NCBI GenBank assembly: GCA_029865515.1
Contig: JAOUGQ010000029.1
Span: 1 to 17,376, forward strand
DNA from: Nitrospirota bacterium
GTDB lineage: Bacteria > Nitrospirota > Nitrospiria > Nitrospirales > UBA8639
DNA length: 17,376 nucleotides
Reading direction: 5' to 3'
Numbering within the stretch: position 1 is the stretch's first letter; the number at the start of each line of letters is the position of its first letter. Made by a program: the position numbers and the translations under genes. Under the pieces are notes generated by a model. It saw nothing but the letters and a program-made list of their open reading frames with translations. It did no database searches and was not told where the DNA came from. This document shows positions 1-5,716 of this stretch, in pieces.

Positions 1-113
1 GTGTCGACTTCAACCATGCGTTGTCCCTGCAGCCACCGATACACCATGACCGTCGTCACCAGGGCAATGGCTATCGCAATACCAAGAAATACGATTGGAC
101 GTTTTTGTCCCAT
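1..113 (-). CDS. cpaB: CpaB (RcpC) Flp pilus assembly protein, N-terminal fragment
   Basis: The gene starts at ATG 113-111 and runs off the left edge, so only about 37 residues are visible. They begin MGQKRPIVFLGIAIAIALVT and continue through a hydrophobic segment to YRWLQGQ. A short basic N-terminus, one membrane helix and a following YRWLQ-like motif are typical of CpaB/RcpC, the periplasmic SAF-domain protein that works with the CpaC/RcpA secretin in Tad pilus export. The start is supported by AGGAGG seven bases upstream (121-126 on the plus strand). It lies about 180 bp downstream of the prepilin peptidase gene on the same strand, consistent with cpaA-cpaB order in Tad loci. The SAF domain lies outside the window, so the identification rests on the N-terminus and context. 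Confidence 0.72.
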   Translation of the reverse strand, partial: MGQKRPIVFLGIAIAIALVTTVMVYRWLQGQRMVEVD

Positions 114-293
114 GAGGGTTCCTCCTACTTATTCACTGAATCTAGACCGTCGGCTTTGTTCATGCCCATACATTTTGATGACTCAATACAACTACTCTGC
201 ATATCGGATGAGAATTGGCATTCTTAATAGTCAACCAAAAGAATCTTGTGCGATCCTTCATTCTCACACCGCATTCCAAGACAATGATGCGGT

Positions 294-821
294 TTACCAT
301 ACACCGTAATAGAACAACGTTTGGGCGATCACCGTCCCCAGACCTAAAACCAGGGCATACCGCAACTTGGGTTCTGCCGGGATTTGATCACCGGACACGG
401 GAAGGGTGCGTGTCACCTTCAAGGTCGAAAGAAGAAGAAACACCCGATCCCAAGCCTGTCGAAGGCCACCTTGATTGGACATCAGCGCAAGGCTATACAG
501 CCCCCCCAACATGGCGGCAAACGCAAACGCAATAACCACCTGGCCGGGACCCAGGATCGCTCCGATCGCTCCGAGCAATTTCACATCTCCCGCGCCCATT
601 CCCCCTTTAATATAAAAAAACATTAAGCAGGCCAGGCCCACACCAAGACCGCCGAGACTGAACAGGAATCCCTCCCACCCATGCTCCCAGCTCTGCACGC
701 CGAATCCAAAGGCTGCGAGGGAAAACGTCAGCCAATTGGGAATCCGGCCCTCCCGAACATCGGTAACGGCAGCGACCACTAACCCCAAAGCTAATCCGGA
801 TAACAGAAGTGGAGAACTCAT
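294..821 (-). CDS. cpaA: CpaA/TadV type IV prepilin peptidase (A24 family)
   Basis: This 175-residue polytopic membrane protein matches the short prepilin peptidases of Tad loci, which lack the N-methylase domain of PilD. Both catalytic aspartates of the A24 family are visible: D21 in TDVREGRIPN and D79 in GMGAGDVKL (the GxGD motif). Hydrophobic segments lie around residues 5-20, 33-42, 54-71, 83-112 and 153-172. Family knowledge: it cleaves the leader of Flp pilin and of the TadE/TadF pseudopilins at the inner membrane. Here its likely substrates are the two Flp pilins and TadE encoded upstream on the same strand. The SD before the ATG is poor, and it is separated from tadG by about 800 bp without a gene, so it may have its own promoter. 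I did not find one with confidence. Confidence 0.9.
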   Translation of the reverse strand: MSSPLLLSGLALGLVVAAVTDVREGRIPNWLTFSLAAFGFGVQSWEHGWEGFLFSLGGLGVGLACLMFFYIKGGMGAGDVKLLGAIGAILGPGQVVIAFAFAAMLGGLYSLALMSNQGGLRQAWDRVFLLLSTLKVTRTLPVSGDQIPAEPKLRYALVLGLGTVIAQTLFYYGVW

Positions 822-1080
822 AATTTCAGGCTAGGCTGACCATTGTTCGTGAGACAAGTAATTCTGAAACCGGAGAAAAGGTGACCCGATTTCGAACTGT
901 TCCCATATGCACGCCAGACAACATCGATAGAGAAACCTCAAGCACTGGGAACAGTTCATGTTTCGGTGAGTTGCCGGACTTTCTTAAGGCTTGGCCCAAA
1001 AAAGTATTCGTAACCCAAGTCAGCGATGCTGTTGATTCGAAGAAAGGGAAGGCCAGCGGCCAACACCCCCCTCCGCCATC

Positions 1081-1194
1081 CCCGTCAGTTGTCAGCGGGG
1101 ACTCATCCGGAGAGGCCAAGATGGACTTCCGATAGCACATGTCGGGAGTGCCGGGTGCAGAGGAATGCCCGATGCACCATGTCGGAAATGACGG
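1081..1194 (-). repeat. palindromic intergenic repeat, copy A (minus orientation)
   Basis: Read on the minus strand, this copy has a left half with CCCGACATGTGCTATCGG followed by AAGTCCATCTT. Its right half has TCCCCGCTGACAACTGACGG. Each half can fold as a hairpin (CCCGA/TCGG and TCCCCG/CGGGGA). The right half matches copy B at 4446-4490 and the left half matches copy C at 4553-4618. A further fragment at 1171-1194 on the plus strand (CATGTCGGAAATGACGG) is a second end of the same type. The copies have diverged, but the shared order of motifs is clear by eye. It behaves like a REP/MITE-type interspersed element. Confidence 0.6.
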
Positions 1195-1541
1195 CTCAGG
1201 GTGAGGGAAAAAGGGGGAGGCCTCAGGAGTAAGATGGAATGAGCCGCGTGCTCCGCTCATTCTCCCCACGTTTCACTTCTTACTGGTCAGGGAATTGCCT
1301 CTGACGAAGTTGTTGAATTGGGCCGGTATGTCGGTATGTATTTTCACTTTTGGAGGAATGACGGGGAGAGGTAAGAGGCGTAAGACGGAGAGGTTGTCGT
1401 GAAAATTTGCCAGGGACAAGCAACAAGGCACCAATGAGTCCTTCTTCAGAAGACCCTTTAAAAGGCCCGCGTTTGTCAGGGGAATGAGAAAACGTGCGAT
1501 TCGCACACTAGAGGATCAAAGGGAGGAAGACCATTAAAGAT

Positions 1542-1579
1542 CCCCGTGGGCAGATCTGAACCAAGACCGACCCACGGGG
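1542..1579 (-). terminator. inverted repeat after tadG, possible terminator
   Basis: Arms CCCCGTGGG (1542-1550) and CCCACGGGG (1571-1579) form a perfect 9-bp GC-rich stem with a 20-base loop, about 50 bases past the tadG stop. On the minus strand the stem is followed by ATCTTTAATGG, a poor U-tract. On the plus strand no T-run follows. Intrinsic termination is possible but weak. It could equally be an mRNA 3'-end stabilising stem. Confidence 0.4.
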
Positions 1580-1628
1580 AAAAAGGTAACTCGAAGTCTC
1601 TAGCAGGCTCCCCTTTATTCCTTCATCA

Positions 1629-2849
1629 TCACGACACAAGCCGGGCAATCGGCGAGATAGGATTCGTCGGGCCGCCACCGACGCCTGGTATGGGACTGGG
1701 AGCCGCGTTAAAGAAGGTGTTACATTCAATGTGAGCCTCAATATAGGACTGCCCTTGCCCTTGCGGGGGAATGACCTCAGTCACAATTACGTTGGCATAG
1801 GCCACAATTGTTGTCCAGCCACTAGGATTCGCGCAACTGGTGCCCCCTTCATACACCGGCACATGAATATGCCACTCACCATTCGAATCTTTATGATGAT
1901 CAAACAAATTCTTGAGATTGGTAAAGGCTGTGGAGACTTGGCCACCAGTAAAATTAAATTTCGTCACCCCGGGGATAACCGGAGGGCTGGTATAATTTCC
2001 GGCATCCAAACAATCAATCACATTCCGCATCAGCTGGGCATTGGCCCCGCCAGCACCGTTGCCGCCACCACTGGGGTTCGCACTACAATTTTTAGGTTTA
2101 TTCCCTCCACCGGTCTCCTCATCAAACACATGCCAGCCGGCACATCCCGTCTGGGTCCCTGTGGGAGAAAAGGTTATGAGATCTCCGCATCCCGTACTTC
2201 CCGTAAAATAATCTTCTGAAATTCCAAAGGGGGCATCCACCGCGCCAGGTGCTGCCGGACCTCCGGCTGTCCCGAGCGCTGCAATGGCCGTCGCATTGAC
2301 ATCCATGGCCGAGACACCCAGCACCCCCGCAAAAAATGTCGCAATTGGCCCATTTTGAGTTCCGGCAGCTCGCGAAACAGTTGCCTGAACAGCATTGGGA
2401 CGCGCCACCGTTGGCGTAAAAGTTTTTGCCGAAAAATCCCACGTTCCAAATTGCACGCCACCCGCTTCAAGCGCAAGGCTCGCCACATTCGACGCACTAT
2501 TGGCCGCTGCCGTCGTATCGCCCATATTGACAATCGGGGCTTGTTCCCCGGATGTCAAATTCCGATTCATGTCCCCCTGATCGGCTTCCGGCATGTTGAG
2601 ATATACCTCTCCCATTCTTGTTCCTGCCGAAAGGGCTACGGCGTCAGCTGCATTCTGCAATTCATTTTGCGTGAGCAAGGCATGCCCGACATCAATCGCC
2701 ACACCGGCCATGATGGCCATTGCGACCGCCATAAACGCACTGTTAATGGCAGCAATGCCACGTTGGTTTAAAAGGGTGGAGACACAGCCTGCTCGTTGAT
2801 TGTTGCACATAGTCGATTCTCCCTCACAGGAATATCCTGTCCAAGACAT
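1629..2849 (-). CDS. tadG: TadG-like Flp pilus assembly protein (Tad domain)
   Basis: The protein has 406 residues from the ATG at 2849, or 393 from an in-frame ATG at 2810. Both have an SD: AGAGGA five bases before the first, GGGAGA about eight bases before the second. The 2849 start lies 10 bp after the tadE stop, suggesting translational coupling. Residues 31-53 (GIAAINSAFMAVAMAIMAGV...) form the single membrane helix, followed by the typical TadG stretch IDVGHALLTQNELQNAADAV. The rest is exported, Gly/Ala/Asn-rich, with six cysteines (221, 236, 255, 280, 339, 376) that could form disulfides. Family knowledge: Tad-domain proteins are exported pilus accessory or pseudopilin-like components with variable C-terminal parts. 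No von Willebrand A motif is evident, so it is the short type. The function of the C-terminal domain is unknown to me. Confidence 0.82.
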   Translation of the reverse strand: MSWTGYSCEGESTMCNNQRAGCVSTLLNQRGIAAINSAFMAVAMAIMAGVAIDVGHALLTQNELQNAADAVALSAGTRMGEVYLNMPEADQGDMNRNLTSGEQAPIVNMGDTTAAANSASNVASLALEAGGVQFGTWDFSAKTFTPTVARPNAVQATVSRAAGTQNGPIATFFAGVLGVSAMDVNATAIAALGTAGGPAAPGAVDAPFGISEDYFTGSTGCGDLITFSPTGTQTGCAGWHVFDEETGGGNKPKNCSANPSGGGNGAGGANAQLMRNVIDCLDAGNYTSPPVIPGVTKFNFTGGQVSTAFTNLKNLFDHHKDSNGEWHIHVPVYEGGTSCANPSGWTTIVAYANVIVTEVIPPQGQGQSYIEAHIECNTFFNAAPSPIPGVGGGPTNPISPIARLVS

Positions 2850-2859
2850 TGTATTCCTC

Positions 2860-3285
2860 TTATTCCATCATCATGGTCACAGATGCTTGTAAATTTGGTG
2901 TAGACAGTGCAGGAACGAGTTTATCGATGATAATGTAATTCCAGGGAATGGTGGCCACCACACTTAACGGCTGTCCCTGCGGGCTTCCGACCCCATTGGC
3001 CACCACCGTCAGTCCGGAAGGATCCACTCCTCCGGCCGCAAGCGAAGCCGTGATGGCTGCTTCAATTTCTGACTGGCCATTTCCAGAAGCGAATAACGTC
3101 CCCTGGCGCGCTCCCACACGAGTCGCATTCACCAGCACTTCCTTGAACCACAACATGCGGCCAAAATCGATCGCTCCAAATACGAGGGAGGCAAGAACAG
3201 GCAAAATAAGGGCAAACTCTATTGCCGTGGAGCCCCGCTCGGATTGTCTGAGCGTTTGTAATAGTTGACGTGTGTGTATCTTCAT
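2860..3285 (-). CDS. tadE: TadE-like minor pseudopilin
   Basis: This 141-residue protein has the pseudopilin signature ERGSTAIEFALILPVLASLV. After a basic leader of about 18 residues comes a probable prepilin cleavage site (G18/S19). Glu is at position +5 of the mature form, followed by one hydrophobic helix (about 24-45) and then IDFGRMLWFKEVLVNATRVGARQG, the usual TadE continuation. Family knowledge: TadE is processed by the CpaA/TadV peptidase and is needed for Flp pilus assembly. The gene is preceded by a 190-bp spacer holding a terminator-like hairpin and followed by tadG after 10 bp, so tadE-tadG are co-translated neighbours. No strong SD is seen; GGATGGGATAACGAG upstream is weak. Confidence 0.88.
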   Translation of the reverse strand: MKIHTRQLLQTLRQSERGSTAIEFALILPVLASLVFGAIDFGRMLWFKEVLVNATRVGARQGTLFASGNGQSEIEAAITASLAAGGVDPSGLTVVANGVGSPQGQPLSVVATIPWNYIIIDKLVPALSTPNLQASVTMMME

Positions 3286-3306
3286 AACTCGTTATCCCAT
3301 CCTACT

Positions 3307-3360
3307 AAAAAGTTTGGAGGTGGCAATCAAGTCGGGGCTCTCAAATACCTTCCCACCTCC
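3307..3360 (-). terminator. hairpin with U-tract between Flp pilin and tadE (possible partial terminator)
   Basis: GGAGGTGG (3316-3323) and CCACCTCC (3353-3360) form an 8-bp perfect stem with a 29-base loop. Read on the minus strand, the stem is followed by AAACTTTTTAG, which gives a U-run at 3311-3307. Its place, after the second pilin and before tadE, is where a leaky terminator would favour pilin over assembly-gene expression. The long loop weakens the case for full termination. Confidence 0.5.
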
Positions 3361-3472
3361 TCTTCGCCCTGAGTTTCTCGAATGGTGAATAATTTCCATT
3401 GGTGTGGTTCATACTTCGGATAGCTGTCAGGCTCCGCACGAACGGGTGAGAGAACTATGAGGGAAAACAACA

Positions 3473-3676
3473 CTAACTCCCCATGGCGGCAGTGAGGAGC
3501 CCCATGGCACCCGTATACATATTCATCACCGCATTTCCCAGAGCGGCTTGAGCCGTCAACACCGTGGCGCCGATGAGCGCGGCCATGAGACCATATTCAA
3601 TGGCCGTAGCTCCCTCTTCATCGTGAAGGAGGTCCTTTACGCAATAGTGAAAGTGATTCAGGAGTATTGTCTGCAT
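3473..3676 (-). CDS. flp: Flp-type pilin, second copy
   Basis: The 67-residue prepilin starts at ATG 3676-3674, chosen because GGGGAGG lies eight bases upstream. Longer in-frame starts up to 3811 have no such support and would place a long non-pilin tail before the leader. The leader ends DEEG (residues 19-22), and the mature form begins ATAIEYGLMAALIGATVL, with Glu at +5 and Tyr at +6, the hallmark of Flp pilins. The remainder is one hydrophobic helix with a short C-terminal tail ending TAAMGS. The mature peptide would be about 45 residues. It shares the leader end and helix start with the pilin encoded 157 bp upstream but differs in the C-terminal half and has a longer leader, suggesting a diverged tandem duplicate. 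It is a predicted substrate of the CpaA peptidase at 294-821. Confidence 0.87.
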   Translation of the reverse strand: MQTILLNHFHYCVKDLLHDEEGATAIEYGLMAALIGATVLTAQAALGNAVMNMYTGAMGLLTAAMGS

Positions 3677-3763
3677 GATGCTGGCCTCCCCTATCCCTTT
3701 TCCGACATTCGAGTTCATCTTATTCATCAAAATTGCATTGGCTTTCAGATGTAGCTTCCCGCC

Positions 3764-3804
3764 GAAGTGCCGCCCCGATGAGTGACCACCGGGTACGGCA
3801 CTTC
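3764..3804 (-). other. stable hairpin between the two pilin genes
   Basis: GAAGTGCCG (3764-3772) pairs perfectly with CGGCACTTC (3796-3804), with a second 4-bp stem CCCG/CGGG inside (3774-3777 with 3790-3793). No U-run follows on the minus strand, so it is not an intrinsic terminator. A stem between co-transcribed pilin genes could act as an mRNA processing or stability element. That role is inference. Confidence 0.5.
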
Positions 3805-3833
3805 CAAACACTCCTGCGGGAAAGAGCTCTCTC

Positions 3834-4004
3834 TTAGCTCACCGCAACGCTGCCGGCAATCGAATTGAACGTCCCTTGGAGGGCGCCCCCTACAGCGGTC
3901 ACCGCGCCCACAATCACGGCGGCGATCAACGCGGCTAACAAGCCGTACTCAATGGCGGTGGCTCCTTCTTCATCGTTCACAAAACGCATTACTTGGTTAA
4001 CCAT
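3834..4004 (-). CDS. flp: Flp-type pilin, first copy (major pilin candidate)
   Basis: The 56-residue prepilin starts at ATG 4004-4002. AAGGAG seven bases upstream (4012-4017 on the plus strand) decides this start over the upstream in-frame one at 4124, which would run into the riboswitch. The leader is MVNQVMRFVNDEEG and cleavage is expected after G14. The mature form begins ATAIEYGLLAALIAAVIVGA, with Glu +5 and Tyr +6. The tail GTFNSIAGSVAVS is typical of Flp pilins (compare TFxxIxxxL in the family). It is the first gene after the cyclic-di-GMP riboswitch and so probably the most directly regulated gene of the Tad locus. Flp subunits polymerise into adhesive bundled pili used in surface attachment and biofilm formation. 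Confidence 0.9.
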   Translation of the reverse strand: MVNQVMRFVNDEEGATAIEYGLLAALIAAVIVGAVTAVGGALQGTFNSIAGSVAVS

Positions 4005-4040
4005 AGCGAATCTCCTTACGGGCGAAGGTAAAATTCTCGC

Positions 4041-4071
4041 TACGTCAGACTGCCCGGAATATTCTGACGCA
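4041..4071 (-). promoter_or_regulatory. leader hairpin between riboswitch and pilin start
   Basis: On the minus strand TGCGTCAGA (4071-4063) pairs with TCTGACGTA (4049-4041): nine pairs with one G-U, and a 13-base loop. It is followed by GCGAGAATTTT, so the T-run is several bases away from the stem and termination would be inefficient. It is a candidate part of the riboswitch expression platform. Confidence 0.45.
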
Positions 4072-4094
4072 GACGTTGCCCCTTGGCTCTCCGT

Positions 4095-4182
4095 TCCTTC
4101 GGCAACCCGGCTATCAGGGACCAACCCTGACCCGTGGTTTTGCGTCCACGCCTTACGACGTGTTCGCCCTTCTCGGGAAGGG
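4095..4182 (-). ncRNA. class I cyclic-di-GMP riboswitch (GEMM-I)
   Basis: On the minus strand the conserved GEMM-I elements occur in order. AAGGGCGAAC (4171-4162) comes first. P2 follows as CACGTC (4162-4157), a GTAA tetraloop (4156-4153) and GGCGTG (4152-4147). Next is GACGCAAAACC (4146-4136). P3 has arms CAGGG/CCCTG around a TTGGT loop (within 4130-4114), and the closing segment is AGCCGGGTTGCCGAAGG (4112-4096). The GNRA loop is the one that docks into the P3 receptor in this class. The string GACGCAAA with GCCGGGTTGCCGAA downstream is diagnostic of the family as known from Geobacter and Vibrio (RF01051). CCTTC at 4181-4177 can close P1 with GAAGG at 4100-4096. It lies about 90 bases upstream of the first Flp pilin start, on the same strand. 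A first-J deviation (GGGCGAA instead of GGGCAAA) is the only notable change. Sign of regulation is not determined. Confidence 0.9.
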
Positions 4183-4445
4183 GCACCCGACCGAATGCAT
4201 GTTTCCTCGTCAAAGCCAAATGTTCGTCAACCCAGGAACGTTTTTCATGTCGTTTTCTCTGACGCCTCGTTTTCATGCTCCATTATCGACTGGCCATGGA
4301 AAAACTTGCCGGAGTTTTTTGCTTGATTTTTTTCCATATTGTTTCGCAGTGCGATGCATTGCTTCCCTTTGTTGAACGCGGAGAAAAAAATTTATTCGAA
4401 TCGCCAGCAAAAAACGTCTTTGTCGTACCCGACTGTTTCATCGCG

Positions 4446-4490
4446 CATCCATCTTCATGGATCTCCGCTGACAATTGGCGGAGATGACGG
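4446..4490 (+). repeat. palindromic intergenic repeat, copy B (right half)
   Basis: CATCCATCTT is followed by GGATCTCCGCTGACAATTGG and then CGGAGATGACGG. TCTCCGC/GCGGAGA forms a 7-bp hairpin around TGACAATTG. It aligns with the right half of copy A on the other strand (TCCCCGCTGACAACTGACGG then GGATGGCGGAGGG), including the flanking GGAGGG. Confidence 0.55.
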
Positions 4491-4552
4491 AGGGACGGAA
4501 CGGAAATCACGGATGGAGGGAAGGGAGAAAGGCGCGGTAGTCGCAGTCTGCA

Positions 4553-4662
4553 GGGTCATTCCCGGCATCTGTTATCGGGAATCCATCTCATCTGATCTTT
4601 CGTTCGGATGGATTTCCCTTCACACCTTACCGGGATACATAGGGGAAGATGCGGGAATGACA
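4553..4662 (+). repeat. palindromic intergenic repeat, copy C
   Basis: GGTCATTCCCGGCATCTGTT continues into ATCGGGAATCCATCTC. TTCCCG/CGGGAA form a hairpin, and GGATGGATTTCCC follows at about 4606-4618. The copy ends with GATGCGGGAATGACAA at 4647-4662, an inverted repeat of the opening GTCATTCCCG. The left half corresponds to copy A read on the minus strand. Confidence 0.6.
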
Positions 4663-4778
4663 ACAGCACGATGTGGCCTAGTTACATACGGGTCATTTTT
4701 AAGGTTCCCCCCGTTTAAACCGAACAACATGGGATACCGATCTTTATTGAAATGTTTGTTATTTCCTAATTTTCCACC

Positions 4779-5696
4779 ATGATTCAAAAACCATTGCTTC
4801 ATTCTCTGGAACTTCTGAAGTCCGCCCAGCTCCCAAGCGGGGGGTTTCCTTATCACTCCGGGGAAGGGGCACGGCCGGATACGACAGCCTGGGCCATTCT
4901 CTCAATGTCTGCCTGGGAATTCGAAAGGGAAAGTTGTACCCGTGGAAGAACCTATTTGGTTTCCCAGCAAGCCACCGACGGCCGCGTCAGCATTTCTCCC
5001 TCACACCCTGACGCTTCCTGGCCAACACCTCTTGCCATGTTGGCTTGGCAGGGGATTTCTCATTATCACGACGCCCAATCGCAGGCGATCGCCTATCTCT
5101 TAGGATTTACAGGCAGACATTTCCCCAATCCAGACCCTTCAATTATTGGACACGACACCATGACCAAGGGCTGGCCGTGGATCGCCAAAACGCATAGCTG
5201 GGTCATTCCAACAGCCATGGCCATTACTTCCTTACAAATTTCCGGGATTCCACACCATCCACGCATTTCTGAAGGAGTAGACATGCTCCTGAATCGCCAA
5301 CTCCCCCACGAAGGGTGGAATTCAGGGAATACGATGGTGTTCGGCAAAGCCTTACTCCCCTTACCGGAATGCACGGGCATTGCCTTGCACGCATTGGCGG
5401 GAAACACCGAGGGTCACCTTGTCGAAAAGAGCCTGACGTACCTTTTGGAACAGCTCCCGCACCTCAGGACTCCCATCTCATTGGGCTGGGCCCTCCTGGG
5501 TTTAGGAGCCTGGGGATTGAAGCCGGCAAACACAAAGGAGTTGGTCTTGGCGAGTTTGCAACGTCAAGAACGGTATGGGCCCTATCCTCTTCCCTCCCTG
5601 GCCCTGCTCCTGTGCGCCGTGAAAGCGTCTCATGGGCTGCACTCGTTATTCAGATCTTCCCCACAAGAACCACGTTCTACCGCTGTTCACTACTAA
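4779..5696 (+). CDS. prenyltransferase / squalene-cyclase repeat (alpha/alpha-toroid) protein
   Basis: This is a 305-residue protein without a signal peptide or obvious membrane helix. It has repeated blocks of the terpene-cyclase/prenyltransferase toroid: QLPSGGFPYHSGEGARPDTT (18-36) with TAWAILSM, then WPTPLAMLAWQ (81-91), GWPWIAKTHSWVIPTAMAIT (131-150), QLPHEGWNSGNT (174-185), CTGIALHAL (198-206) and SLGWALLGLGAWG (234-246). The pattern QxxxGG/GW plus a following Ala/Leu-rich helix is that of prenyltransferase and squalene oxidase repeats. Neither the DxDD motif of squalene-hopene cyclase nor the zinc ligands of protein prenyltransferases are recognisable, and it is about half the length of hopene cyclases. 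It may therefore be a binding or scaffold protein rather than an enzyme. There is no SD before the ATG. It is followed after 20 bp by a DUF362 gene, so the two are probably one operon. Function unknown. Confidence 0.75.
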   Translation: MIQKPLLHSLELLKSAQLPSGGFPYHSGEGARPDTTAWAILSMSAWEFERESCTRGRTYLVSQQATDGRVSISPSHPDASWPTPLAMLAWQGISHYHDAQSQAIAYLLGFTGRHFPNPDPSIIGHDTMTKGWPWIAKTHSWVIPTAMAITSLQISGIPHHPRISEGVDMLLNRQLPHEGWNSGNTMVFGKALLPLPECTGIALHALAGNTEGHLVEKSLTYLLEQLPHLRTPISLGWALLGLGAWGLKPANTKELVLASLQRQERYGPYPLPSLALLLCAVKASHGLHSLFRSSPQEPRSTAVHY

Positions 5697-5716
5697 AGAG
5701 GAGAAAGATCCCTTCC

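Larger units (their letters stand above)
822..1628. other. gene-free gap inside the Tad locus, with a repeat and hairpins
   Basis: About 800 bp between tadG and cpaA in which I find no convincing gene. Open frames at 826-1269 and 1273-1506 on the minus strand have low-complexity or unfamiliar translations and no good ribosome-binding sites. What can be seen: one copy of a palindromic repeat at about 1081-1194; an inverted repeat GAATGAGC/GCTCATTC at 1237-1244 and 1255-1262; and the 9-bp stem at 1542-1579 just past the tadG stop. The gap is unusual for a Tad locus, where genes are normally packed closely. It may have been produced by repeat insertion or loss of a gene such as tadF. Confidence 0.6.
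4183..4778. other. intergenic region between divergent Tad operon and cyclase gene
   Basis: There is no convincing gene here. It must hold the promoter of the riboswitch-pilin transcript (minus) and of the gene at 4779 (plus). A TTGACG at 4230-4225 on the minus strand is a possible -35, but no good -10 follows, so I do not call a promoter. AT-rich tracts occur at about 4313-4330 and 4383-4395. The centre contains two partial copies of the palindromic repeat (4446-4490 and 4553-4662). Confidence 0.6.

Noticed and set aside
826..1269. Minus-strand 147-codon frame after tadG
   Set aside because: The translation is unfamiliar, Pro/Ser-rich and includes the palindromic repeat; no SD and no family resemblance.
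1273..1506. Minus-strand 77-codon frame between tadG and cpaA
   Set aside because: It has a GTG start without SD and no recognisable motif; the spacing alone is not evidence of a gene.
3677..3811. N-terminal extension of the second Flp pilin
   Set aside because: Flp leaders are short; GGGGAGG before ATG 3676 fixes the start, and the extension covers the spacer hairpin.
4005..4124. N-terminal extension of the first Flp pilin
   Set aside because: It would run through the leader hairpin and riboswitch 3' end; AAGGAG before ATG 4004 gives a normal leader.
4040..4276. Minus-strand 78-codon frame rich in Arg/Lys upstream of the first pilin
   Set aside because: It covers the cyclic-di-GMP riboswitch; its sequence is explained by the conserved RNA and there is no SD.
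5315..5716. N-terminal extension of the DUF362 gene into the upstream gene
   Set aside because: It overlaps the toroid gene in another frame; the Tat signal and the operon spacing point to the ATG at 5717.
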